The notes under the pieces were generated by a model. It was given only the letters and a program-made list of their open reading frames with translations, made no database searches and was not told the origin of the DNA. Both the position numbers and the translations under genes were made by a program. DNA of 42,953 nucleotides from Kineococcus vitellinus. Its GTDB lineage: Bacteria; Actinomycetota; Actinomycetes; Actinomycetales; Kineococcaceae. Below, piece after piece: positions 34,685-42,130 of the stretch (position 1 is the stretch's first letter; each line of letters starts with the position of its first letter). The stretch is from assembly GCF_009906315.1 (NCBI RefSeq), contig NZ_JAAALL010000004.1, positions 1-42,953 of the forward strand, in the 5' to 3' direction.

Positions 34685-36874
34685 GTGCCGCAGATCGTGT
34701 GGGGCCCGCCTCAGCGAGGCGAAGTGGACGCTTCCGTCAAGAAGCTCGTCCTCACCTTCCTCGAGAAGCTGAACCGGGACGACACCACGCCGGGTCTCCA
34801 CATCGAGCCCATCAACGGAACAGTCGACGACCGGATCCGCACGGGACGTGTCAACGACTTCTGGCGGGCAGTCCTCGTCAAGCTCCAGGGTCAGGGCGAG
34901 ACAGCCCACTACGTCTACCTGGGCACCTTTCCTCACGACGACGCGATCAAGTTCGCCAAGCGTGCGCAGTTGACGGTCAATCCGGTGAACGGCATCGCCG
35001 AATTGATCATGGCGACCGAGCCCGGCGATGCCGCGGTGATCGCTCCTGCCCGGGTCGCTGAGGTCGTGAAACCGCTTTTGCCTTCTCGGGGCGTCACCCG
35101 CGAAGTGCTCGTCGACGAGGTCGGCATCGCGCCCGACATCGCAGACCTGGCGGTGGCTGCCACCACGGAGGACGAGATCATCCGCATCGCCGAATCCGCG
35201 GTGGAGTGGCAAGGACTCCTGCTCATCGATCTTGCGGGCGGAACGCCGCTGGAAGCAGCCCGGGCATCTCTCGGTCTCGCCGAGTCGCCGGCCGAAGCGG
35301 TGGATGCGCCGGCGATCTCCGACGAGGAGGTCATCTCGGCGCTGCGCCATCCCGCCGCGCAGATGCAGTTCGCCTTCATCGAGGATGATGCAGAACTGCG
35401 CCGAGCCATCGAGGACTCCTTCGCCGCATGGCGCATCTTCCTCCACCCGGAGCAGCGGAAGTACGCGACGACGCGCTACAACGGACCGTTCCGTCTCTCC
35501 GGAGGTGCAGGCACCGGGAAGACGGTGGTGCTGCTCCACCGCGCTCGACACCTGGCGAGGCAGAACCCGCACGCGCGCATCCTCCTCACCACCTACACGC
35601 GAACCCTGGCGGAGGCTCTACGTGCCGATCTCCGGCGACTCGATCCCACCCTGAAGATCGCCGCAGGGCCCGGCGAGTCGGGTGTCTACATCTCCGGCGT
35701 CGACGCCGCCGTCAGCTCCGTGTTGAAGGCCGCGAAGAATCGAGCGGATGCGATCGAAGCCGTTCTCGGCGCTCGATCGCCACAGACGTCAGGACGGACG
35801 AAGGAGTCGGCGTGGAGCGACGCCGCACAGGGCGTCGAGCTACCCCCGGAACTGCTGTCGAGGACCTTCCTGGCGTCGGAGTACGCGATGGTGGTCCTGC
35901 CTGCACGGGCGACGTCCCGCGACGAGTACTTGACTGTCCGCCGGCCGGGGCGAGGTGTCTCCCTCGACCGCAAGAAGCGCGCCAGTGTCTGGAGCATCGT
36001 CGCGTCCTACCGTGCTCAAGCGAGCATCGAGGGCAGCGTCGACTTCGCCGAGGCGGCGTCGATCGCCGCCGCGTCGCTGGAAGCCACCGGCCCGCTGTTC
36101 GACCACGTGCTCGTGGACGAGGGCCAGGACCTCACCCCGAGTCATTGGCAGTTCCTGCGGGCGTCGGCGGGTGAAGGGTCGGACGACCTGTTCATCGCGG
36201 AGGACTCCCACCAGCGCATCTACGGACAGCGTGTCGTCCTCGGCCGTTACAACATCAAGATCGTCGGGCGTTCGCAGAGGCTGACCCTCAACTACCGAAC
36301 CACCGCACAGAACCTCGGGTACGCCGTCGCTGTACTGGAAGGCGGAGAGTTCCACGACCTCGAGGACGCGGGCGAGGACGCGCGTGGATACCGATCGGCG
36401 CGGACCGGCCCTCGGCCTCGAGTCATTCACGTGGACAGCCTGAGCGAGGAGTTCGACCAGGCGGCTGACGTCGTGCGGCGGTGGAGCGATGAGACTGAGG
36501 CGCAGGAGACCATCGGACTCCTGGTGCGAGACCAGCAGACCGCTCGCAGGCTGTCCATCGGCCTCGACGAGCGGGGCGTCCCGGTGCGGATCGTCGAGGG
36601 GGGTGTGTCGAGCAGCGCCCAACCCCTCGTCATGACGATGCACCGGGCGAAGGGGATGGAGTTCTCACGGGTCCTGATCTTCGGTGTGGACGAGGGGTCG
36701 GTTCCCGCGGAGTACGCCGTGCAAGGGCTGCCGGACGCCGACTGTGAGGACGCGTTGTTGCGGGAGAGGTCGCTGCTCTACGTGGCGGCGACGCGTGCTC
36801 GAGACGAGTTGGTGCTCCTGACGCGGCAGCCGAGCCCGATCCTGCCGGGCATCGCTCGTAAGGTACCCACCTGA
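34685..36874 (+). CDS. UvrD-like helicase with ParE/RelE-like N-terminal domain
   Basis: GTG 34685 has GGGGAAGGA 8 bases upstream and lies 2 bases after the previous stop; the product has 729 residues. Residues 1-105 resemble a RelE/ParE toxin fold: a helical FLEKL start, PGLHIEPINGTVDDRIRTGR, VNDFWRAVLVKL, then YVYLGTFPHDDAIKFAKR. An uncharacterised linker follows to about 250. The SF1 helicase has GGAGTGKT near 275, VLVDEGQDLTPSHWQF near 474, IAEDSHQRIYG near 503, LNYRTT, HRAKGMEF near 652 and LYVAATRARDEL near 697. It is the last gene of the right-hand operon and probably unwinds or remodels DNA with the giant helicase. Whether the ParE-like domain is toxic or a binding module cannot be told. 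Confidence 0.85.
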   Translation: MPQIVWGPPQRGEVDASVKKLVLTFLEKLNRDDTTPGLHIEPINGTVDDRIRTGRVNDFWRAVLVKLQGQGETAHYVYLGTFPHDDAIKFAKRAQLTVNPVNGIAELIMATEPGDAAVIAPARVAEVVKPLLPSRGVTREVLVDEVGIAPDIADLAVAATTEDEIIRIAESAVEWQGLLLIDLAGGTPLEAARASLGLAESPAEAVDAPAISDEEVISALRHPAAQMQFAFIEDDAELRRAIEDSFAAWRIFLHPEQRKYATTRYNGPFRLSGGAGTGKTVVLLHRARHLARQNPHARILLTTYTRTLAEALRADLRRLDPTLKIAAGPGESGVYISGVDAAVSSVLKAAKNRADAIEAVLGARSPQTSGRTKESAWSDAAQGVELPPELLSRTFLASEYAMVVLPARATSRDEYLTVRRPGRGVSLDRKKRASVWSIVASYRAQASIEGSVDFAEAASIAAASLEATGPLFDHVLVDEGQDLTPSHWQFLRASAGEGSDDLFIAEDSHQRIYGQRVVLGRYNIKIVGRSQRLTLNYRTTAQNLGYAVAVLEGGEFHDLEDAGEDARGYRSARTGPRPRVIHVDSLSEEFDQAADVVRRWSDETEAQETIGLLVRDQQTARRLSIGLDERGVPVRIVEGGVSSSAQPLVMTMHRAKGMEFSRVLIFGVDEGSVPAEYAVQGLPDADCEDALLRERSLLYVAATRARDELVLLTRQPSPILPGIARKVPT

Positions 36875-36995
36875 GCATCCGAAGCGCCTTTTCCACCGAG
36901 TGGGGATACCGTCTGCCATCGACCGCGTCCTCAGAGGCGGAGGGTTTGACAAGCCAGTCGACTAACAGCTCCCTTCACTATAAGAAGCCGTTGCA

Positions 36996-37852
36996 TTAGT
37001 TCGTTGTGGGTAGTCGCCGGGCGCAGATGAGCGTGACGGCGAGGCGGGCGAGAGCGGTGATGGTGCGTCCGCTGCTGTCGTAGCGCAGCGCCAGGCGTTT
37101 GTAGCTGAGCAGCCAGCCGATGGTGCGCTCGACCACCCAGCGGTACCGGCCCAGGCGCTGGCTGGACTCGATGCCTATGCGGGCGATGCGCGCGGTGATA
37201 CCGCGCCGGCGCAGGTAGGTGCGGCACCGGCGGTTGTCGTAGCCCTTGTCTGCGTGCAGCTTGGCTGGGCGGCGCCGGGGCCTGCCGCGGCCGACGCCCT
37301 TGACGGCTCGCTGCGTATCGAGCAGCGGCGCCAGCAGCATCGAGTCGTGACGGTTGGCGCCGGACAGGACCACGTTGAGTGGCAGCCCATCGGCGGTGAC
37401 CAGCAGGTGGTACTTGGTGCCCAGCTTGCCTCTGTCCGTGGGGTTCGGTCCTGTCAGCGCGCCCCCCTTTTCGCTCGGACGCTGACGGAGTCGATGCAAG
37501 CCCGAGACCAGTCCAGCAGTCCTTGCTGACCGAGGCGGTCCAACACGGCGCCGTGCAGCTCGTCCCAAACGCCGGCCTGCTGCCACTGGCGCAGCCGCCG
37601 CCAGCAGGTCCAGCCCGAGCCGTAGCCCAGCTCGGCGGGGTGGGGGTACCTCCCGCGTGCGGGGGACTTGGCCCAGCCGATGCCGGTGCTCAGCACGAAG
37701 ACAATGCCTTCGAGGACTGCCCGGTCATCGTGGCGTGGTCGCCCGGTGCGCCCACGAGGCGCCGGTGGCGGTGGCGGGATCAGTGGCTCAAGCAGCTCCC
37801 ACAGCTCATCGCCGATCAGCTGACGCGGTCGGGTGCTGGCGTCGATGGCCAT
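36996..37852 (-). CDS. IS5-family transposase made by -1 frameshift
   Basis: The first frame (ATG 37852, 132 residues) ends shortly after CIDSVSVRAKRG. The second continues with LTGPNPTDRGKLG and ends with TAA at 36996. The frames join by a -1 shift at a run of four A and six G on the minus strand (plus positions 37462-37471), the usual slippery type in IS427-group elements. DDE residues are in CIDSVSV (first Asp), LHADKGYD (second Asp) and WVVERTIGWL (Glu). The N-terminal half has an insertion of eight residues before PAELGYGSG, caused by the 24-bp repeat at 37643-37666. Activity is uncertain, but no other damage is seen. Confidence 0.85.
37643..37666 (+). repeat. 24-bp palindromic repeat, copy 1 (in IS-A transposase)
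   Basis: On the plus strand it reads GGGGTACC, then TCCCGC, GT, GCGGGGGA. It contains the hairpin CCCGC-GT-GCGGG and a second partial dyad GGG-GTACC-TCCC. Removing exactly these 24 bases restores the transposase reading W-A-K-H-P-A-E-L-G, without disturbing the frame. Confidence 0.8.
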
Positions 37853-37958
37853 GTCGCCCAGGCTGCGCCTGGCTCAGCGCGACACGCCAGAGCCTCCGCA
37901 AGACTTCTGCAACGGCTTCTAACTTGCGAGCCTGTTGACGTCGTCGCAGCCTTGAGGC

Positions 37959-38727
37959 ATGGCCGAGGACGCGGTACCTGAGTTGCTGCAGGACTTGGTG
38001 CCCAATGCGCTGTGGCAGCGGGTACAGCCCTTGCTGCCGCAGCGCGCACCGCGCCGCATTGGCCGGCACCGTGCAGGTCCTGATCACCGGCTGCACGTGG
38101 GCGTAGGTGCCGGCCGAGCAGTTCGGCTGCTCGGGCATCACCTGCTGGCGCCGGTTGCGCGACTGGACCGAAGCCGGGGTGTGGCCGCAGCTGCACCAGG
38201 TGCTGCTCGATGAGCTGCGCGCAGCCGGGAAGCTGCAGCTGGAGACGGCGGTGGTGGACGGCTCGCACGTGCGGGCGCTGAAAAGCGGGGGGCACAGCGG
38301 CCCTTCACCGGTAGACTGCTCCCGCAGTGGCTCCAAGCATCACCTCTTGACCGATGCCGGCGGCGTTCCGGCGGTCGTGATGCTAACCGGTGGCAACCGC
38401 CACGACGTGACCCAACTGCTGCCGCTGGTCGACGCTTTCCCGATCGTGCGCGGCCTCCGCGGCCGGCCCCGCCTGTACCCGGACTACCCCTACGCTGACC
38501 GCGGCTACGACTACGGCGTCTACCGCCGCGCGCTGCGTCAGCGCGGCATTCTTCCGCGCATCGCCCGGCGCGGCGTCGCCCACGGCTCCGGCCTCGGGCG
38601 CACCTGTTGGGTTGTCGAGCTCATGTTCGTTGGGGGTACCACCCGCTCGCGGGGGAGGCTGCACCAGTTCAAGCGGCTGCGCATCCGCTACGAGGTCCGC
38701 GCCGACCTGCACCTAGGTCACGTCTGA
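37959..38727 (+). pseudogene. Decayed IS5-family transposase (IS-B)
   Basis: The N-terminal frame starts at ATG 37959 (MAEDAVPELLQDLVPNALWQ). Near 38050 a deletion joins it out of frame to the next block, which reads AALAGTVQVLITGCTWA, then a TAG stop at 38104-38106 where CAG (Gln) is expected, then VPAEQFGCSGITCWRRLRDW. The rest is open to 38727 and keeps VVDGSHVRA, GGNRHD and YADRGYD. After WVVE the normal RTFAWLHQF is altered by the 24-bp repeat at 38633-38656. The last residues belong to the end of IS-C, which inserted at 38716. A deletion, a stop and a truncation make this gene dead. Its own inverted repeats were not found. Confidence 0.85.
38633..38656 (+). repeat. 24-bp palindromic repeat, copy 2 (in IS-B transposase)
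   Basis: It reads GGGGTACC, ACCCGC, TC, GCGGGGGA on the plus strand, three bases different from copy 1. It lies in frame just after the catalytic Glu region; removing it gives M-F-V-G-L-H-Q-F-K, close to the usual family sequence. Confidence 0.8.
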
Positions 38728-38734
38728 CGGATCT

Positions 38735-39642
38735 TCACTTGAGCCAGAGCAGCAGCGAGGCCAGCAACAGCCCGGCACGGTAGTGGTGGGCGTGCTTGTC
38801 GTAGCGGGTGGCGAGCCCGCGCCACTGCTTGAGGCGGTTGAAGGCCCGCTCGACGACGTTGCGCTGGCGGTAGGTGCGCGCCTCGAAGCGGTATGGGCGC
38901 CCGCCGGCGCTGCCGCGGGCGCGGCGGTTGGCGAGCTGGTCGGCGCGTTCGGGGATCGTGGCTGCGATGCCGCGGGCGGCGAGCAGGCGGCGGTTGGCGC
39001 GGGAGCGGTAGCCCTTGTCCGCCACGACGTGTTGCGGTCGGGTGCGTGGTCGACCCCGACCGCGGCGGGCGATGCGGATTTCGCCCAGCACGGTCGCGAG
39101 CACGGTGGTGGGGGTACCTCCCGCTTGCGGGGGAGCGTTGACGTTTCCAGCCGTCAGCACGATCGCCAGCGGCCTGCCCAGCCCGTCGACGGCCAGGTGT
39201 GTCTTGGTGGTCAGCCCGCCGCGGGAGCGGCCGATCGCGTGGTCCGCCGGTTCTGTCGAGCCTCGTCCGCACCATCCGAGCCCCCCGGGGGTGTGCTCCG
39301 GCTGGTGTTGGCGCCGTGCTGGTGCACCCGCACCATCGTGGAGTCCACTGCGACCAGCCAGTCCAGCTTCCCGGAGGCGTCGGCTTCGGCCTGCACCGCC
39401 TCCAGCAGCCGCTGCCAGGTCCCATCCGCCGCCCAGCGCGCGAAGCGGTCATAGGCCGTCTGCCAGGGCCCGTACTCCGCCGGCAGCTCCCGCCACGGCG
39501 AGCCGGTGCGGTACTTCCAGGCGATGGCCTCGATCACCTGTCGGTGATCTCGCCAGCGTCCACCGCGCTGCGGCTTCGTCGAGGGCAGCAGCGGCTCGAT
39601 GCGCGTCCAGGTGGCGTCGGTGAGCACCTCGGTCCTGGCCAT
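38735..39642 (-). CDS. IS5-family transposase made by -1 frameshift (IS-C)
   Basis: The first frame starts at ATG 39642 (MARTEVLTDATWTRIEPLLP) and contains WKYRTGSPWRELPAEYGPWQ and the first catalytic Asp in AVDSTMVRVHQHG. The second frame begins around 39264 with EPADHAIGRSRGGLTTK and carries VVADKGY (second Asp) and RNVVERAFNRLKQW (Glu), ending with TGA-free LLLWLK and its stop at 38735. The shift is -1 and probably occurs at the G6 run opposite 39281-39286. The 24-bp repeat at 39111-39134 adds eight codons after LTAGNVN. Otherwise the protein is complete. Confidence 0.83.
39111..39134 (+). repeat. 24-bp palindromic repeat, copy 3 (in IS-C transposase)
   Basis: It reads GGGGTACC, TCCCGC, TT, GCGGGGGA on the plus strand, one base different from copy 1. 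Removing exactly 24 bases restores N-V-N-A-T-T-V-L-A-T in the transposase, matching the family pattern. Confidence 0.8.
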
Positions 39643-39701
39643 GTCAGCCAGTGAACCGCATCAGCGCGTGATCCACCAGACATGGCCTAGGGGACAGCCG
39701 C

Positions 39702-39935
39702 TTAGCCGGTGACGCGCCGGACACCACCGACCACGAGGTCAACGGCGACGCCGAAGACCACGTGCGACCCGCCTTCCCACACCCACCACGCCCGGGGCAG
39801 CTCGCCCACCGGGGCCTGTATGCCCAGCGCGGGCAGGAGCGTGCCGTGGAAGGCGCCGAACAGCGCGGCCCCTCCGAGGGCGCCCGAGTCCGTGCGCAGA
39901 GGCGGCACCCGCCGGGACAGCAGCGAGTACGCCAC
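39702..39935 (-). CDS. Short membrane protein, DUF1440/YagU-like fragment
   Basis: A 77-residue frame starts at GTG 39935, after an in-frame stop, and ends 12 bases from the right end of IS-C. The sequence GAALFGAFHGTLLPALGIQAPV and WEGGSHVVFGVAVDLVVGG resembles the C-terminal half of DUF1440/YagU inner-membrane proteins (GALFG...LLPALGL...SHLVFGV). Full-length members are more than twice as long, so this is probably a truncated remnant. I saw no ribosome site. The family assignment is tentative. Confidence 0.4.
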   Translation of the reverse strand: MAYSLLSRRVPPLRTDSGALGGAALFGAFHGTLLPALGIQAPVGELPRAWWVWEGGSHVVFGVAVDLVVGGVRRVTG

Positions 39936-39939
39936 GGGG

Positions 39940-40239
39940 TTACCCGTAGGTGATGGCGCGGTGGAACCACACGGCTCCGGCCTCGAGCTCGTCGCCCTTC
40001 AGGGTGTCGCCATCGCCGCTGCGTAGGTCAACCAGGCGCCGGTAGATGACCGAGGGGGAGCATCCGGTCGCCGTACCCGGCCAGGTCGGCGCCGAGAAGC
40101 CCCTTCTAGCCAGGACGAGCGGCAACGCCTTCTCGCCCTACTGCTGGAGGGTGAACTCCGCCTTCGCTCTGGCCTGCACGCCGACCCAGCCGGTCAGGAG
40201 CCCGGTCGTGACGTCGACCACGAACCTTATGCTGATCAC
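39940..40239 (-). pseudogene. Broken small reading frame of unknown family
   Basis: On the minus strand one frame reads ISIRFVVDVTTGLLTGWVGV then ARAKAEFTLQQ, a TAG stop at 40138-40140, and continues in the same frame GEKALPLVLARRGFSAPTW through VIYRRLVDLRSGD to AVWFHRAITYG and a stop near 39940. The sense-like composition on both sides of the stop suggests a gene inactivated by one point mutation. No family is recognised and no start is obvious. It lies between the IS cluster and the exporter, where decay is common. Confidence 0.25.
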
Positions 40240-40303
40240 GGGCACTGACTACCGCACCGGCACCGATGGCGCTGTCCCTGCGCCGCTGGGAGGCGGAGGA
40301 CGG

Positions 40304-42130
40304 TCAGGAGTGCTGCGCCGTCCACGCCGCATGCAACCGCGAGTAGGGCCCACCGGCGTGTGCCAGCTCCACGGCCGGCCCTACCTCGACGACCCGCCCG
40401 GAGTCCACGACCACGACGACGTCGGCGGCCTCCGCCGTCGACAGGCGGTGCGCGATGGCCACGGAGGTCCGGCCGCTGAGCACCCCTTCGAGGGCCCGCT
40501 GCAGCCGCACCTCGGTGGCGGGGTCGACGGAGGAGGTCGCCTCGTCGAGGACGAGCAGGTCGGGGTCGGCGAGGTGCGCCCTCGCCAGGGCGACGAGCTG
40601 GCGTTCGCCGGCGGAGAGGCGCTCGCCGCGCTGGCCGACGGGGGTGTCGAGGCCGTCGGGCAGGCCGTCGAGCCAGGCGGTGAGGCCGAGGTCGGCGAAG
40701 GCGGCGCGGACGTCGACGTCGGTGGCGCCGGGCTTGCCGCGGCGGACGTTGTCGCCGACGGTGGCGTCGAAGAGGAAGCCCTCCTGGGGGACGGCGACGA
40801 CGCGGCGGTGCAGTTCACGGCTGGGCAGGTCGCGGGCGTCGATCCCGTTGAGGAGCACCCGGCCGGCGGCGGGGTCGACGAGCCTCGTCACGAGGCGGGC
40901 GAGGGTGGTCTTGCCGGAGCCGGTCTCGCCGACGACGGCGGTGCGGGAGCCGGCGGGCAGGTGCAGGGTGACGCCGGTCAGGACGGTCTTGTCGGTGCCG
41001 GGGTAGGTGTAGGCGACGTCCTCGACGCGCACGTCGACCGGGCCGGCGGGCAGCTCGCGGACGCGGTCGGCGGGGGGTTCGGGGACGGTGACGGGGGTGT
41101 CGATGAGGTCGACGACGCGGCGCCAGCCGGCGAGGGCGTTCTGCAGCTCGTTGAGGACCTCGGTGGTCGCCTGCACCGGGCCCACCCACAGCTGGGCGAG
41201 GAAGAGGAAGGCCAGCAGCCGGCCGAGGGTGATGTCGCCGTCGACGCCGAGCAGGGTGCCGACCACGACGACGAGGGCGACGACGAGGCCGGAGACGACG
41301 ACGCCGGTGGAGAACGTCGTGGCCGTGGCGACCTGGGCCTTCACGGCCTGCTTGCGGTGCGCCTCCACGGCGGCGTCCACGGTGCGCCAGGAGCGGGAGG
41401 CGGCGTCGTGGGCGCGGATGACGTCGGCGCCGACGACGGTCTCGGAGACCGCGCCGAGCAGCTCGCCCATCCGCACCCGCACCTGCCGGTAGGCCGCGGC
41501 CACCGGGCGCTGCAACTTGTTGCGGATGATGACGAGCGGCACGAAGCAGCCGATCACCACGAGCGCGAGCTGCCAGGAGTAGACGAACATCACCGCCGTC
41601 GCCAGCACCACCTGTCCGAGGGACAGGACGAGCACGAGCATGCCGGTCTGCAGGAACGTGGAGATGGTGTCCACGTCGCTGGTGACGCGGCTGACGAGGG
41701 AACCGCGGCGCTCGCCGGACTGGGTGAGCACCGCGAGGTCGTGCACGTGGCGGAAGGCCCGCACCCGCAGCGCTGCCAGGCCCGCCTCGGTGGAGCGGAA
41801 CAGCCGCGAGTTCACCACCCACGCCGTCACCGTGGTGATCGCGACGACGACGGCGGCGATGGAGCAGAGCAGCGCGACCCGGCCCGGGTTGGGGCCGTCG
41901 GGGCCGAGGACGCCGGTGTCGATGGTCTGCTGCACGGCGACGGGGACGACGAGCTTGCCGATCGTCGTGGCCGCCGCGATGGCCAGGGTGACGCCGAGGC
42001 CCTCGGCGAACTGCGGGGTCAGCTCGCGGGCTTGGGCCAGCACCCCCCGCTGGGTCAGGGCGCCCGGGGTGCCGGGGCCCGTGGGGGCAGTGCCGGGCTT
42101 CGCGCCCGGGTTCGTGGTGGTCGTGCTCAC
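40304..42130 (-). CDS. ABC exporter half-transporter (permease-ATPase)
   Basis: GTG 42130 overlaps the stop of the upstream half-transporter (GTGA) and gives 608 residues. Residues about 40-330 are a type-I exporter membrane domain with six helices (TLAIAAATTIGKLVVPVAVQ..., GVVVSGLVVALVVVVGTLLG). The ATPase domain has GETGSGKTT (Walker A), VAVPQEGFLFDATV (Q-loop), LSAGERQLVALARA (signature, normally LSGGQ), LLVLDEATSSVD (Walker B with catalytic Glu) and AHRLST (H-loop). Its partner is encoded immediately upstream. The pair should form a heterodimeric drug, peptide or lipid exporter. The altered signature here and the altered Walker B in the partner fall in the same composite ATP site. Confidence 0.9.
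   Translation of the reverse strand: MSTTTTNPGAKPGTAPTGPGTPGALTQRGVLAQARELTPQFAEGLGVTLAIAAATTIGKLVVPVAVQQTIDTGVLGPDGPNPGRVALLCSIAAVVVAITTVTAWVVNSRLFRSTEAGLAALRVRAFRHVHDLAVLTQSGERRGSLVSRVTSDVDTISTFLQTGMLVLVLSLGQVVLATAVMFVYSWQLALVVIGCFVPLVIIRNKLQRPVAAAYRQVRVRMGELLGAVSETVVGADVIRAHDAASRSWRTVDAAVEAHRKQAVKAQVATATTFSTGVVVSGLVVALVVVVGTLLGVDGDITLGRLLAFLFLAQLWVGPVQATTEVLNELQNALAGWRRVVDLIDTPVTVPEPPADRVRELPAGPVDVRVEDVAYTYPGTDKTVLTGVTLHLPAGSRTAVVGETGSGKTTLARLVTRLVDPAAGRVLLNGIDARDLPSRELHRRVVAVPQEGFLFDATVGDNVRRGKPGATDVDVRAAFADLGLTAWLDGLPDGLDTPVGQRGERLSAGERQLVALARAHLADPDLLVLDEATSSVDPATEVRLQRALEGVLSGRTSVAIAHRLSTAEAADVVVVVDSGRVVEVGPAVELAHAGGPYSRLHAAWTAQHS

Larger units (their letters stand above)
36984..37919 (-). 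mobile_element. IS5-family insertion sequence IS-A, about 936 bp
   Basis: Terminal inverted repeats GAAGCCGTTGCA (36984-36995) and its reverse complement (37908-37919) are identical over 12 bases. They are flanked on both sides by TAA (36981-36983 and 37920-37922), a 3-bp target duplication of the TNA type known in IS5-family subgroups. The element holds one transposase gene in two frames. It starts about 110 bases after the last defence gene. Confidence 0.85.
38717..39686 (-). mobile_element. IS5-family insertion sequence IS-C, about 970 bp
   Basis: The ends GTCACGTCTGACGGATC (38717-38733) and GCCATGTCTGGTGGATC (reverse complement of 39670-39686) agree at 13 of 17 bases. Both sides are flanked by CTAG (38713-38716 and 39687-39690), fitting the YTAR target of the IS5 group. 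It carries a transposase in two frames on the minus strand. It interrupts the 3' end of the IS-B transposase and so arrived after IS-B. Confidence 0.8.

Noticed and set aside
36875-36983. Terminator after the last helicase gene
   Set aside because: CCTC/GAGG near 36931 gives only a 4-bp stem, too weak to call.
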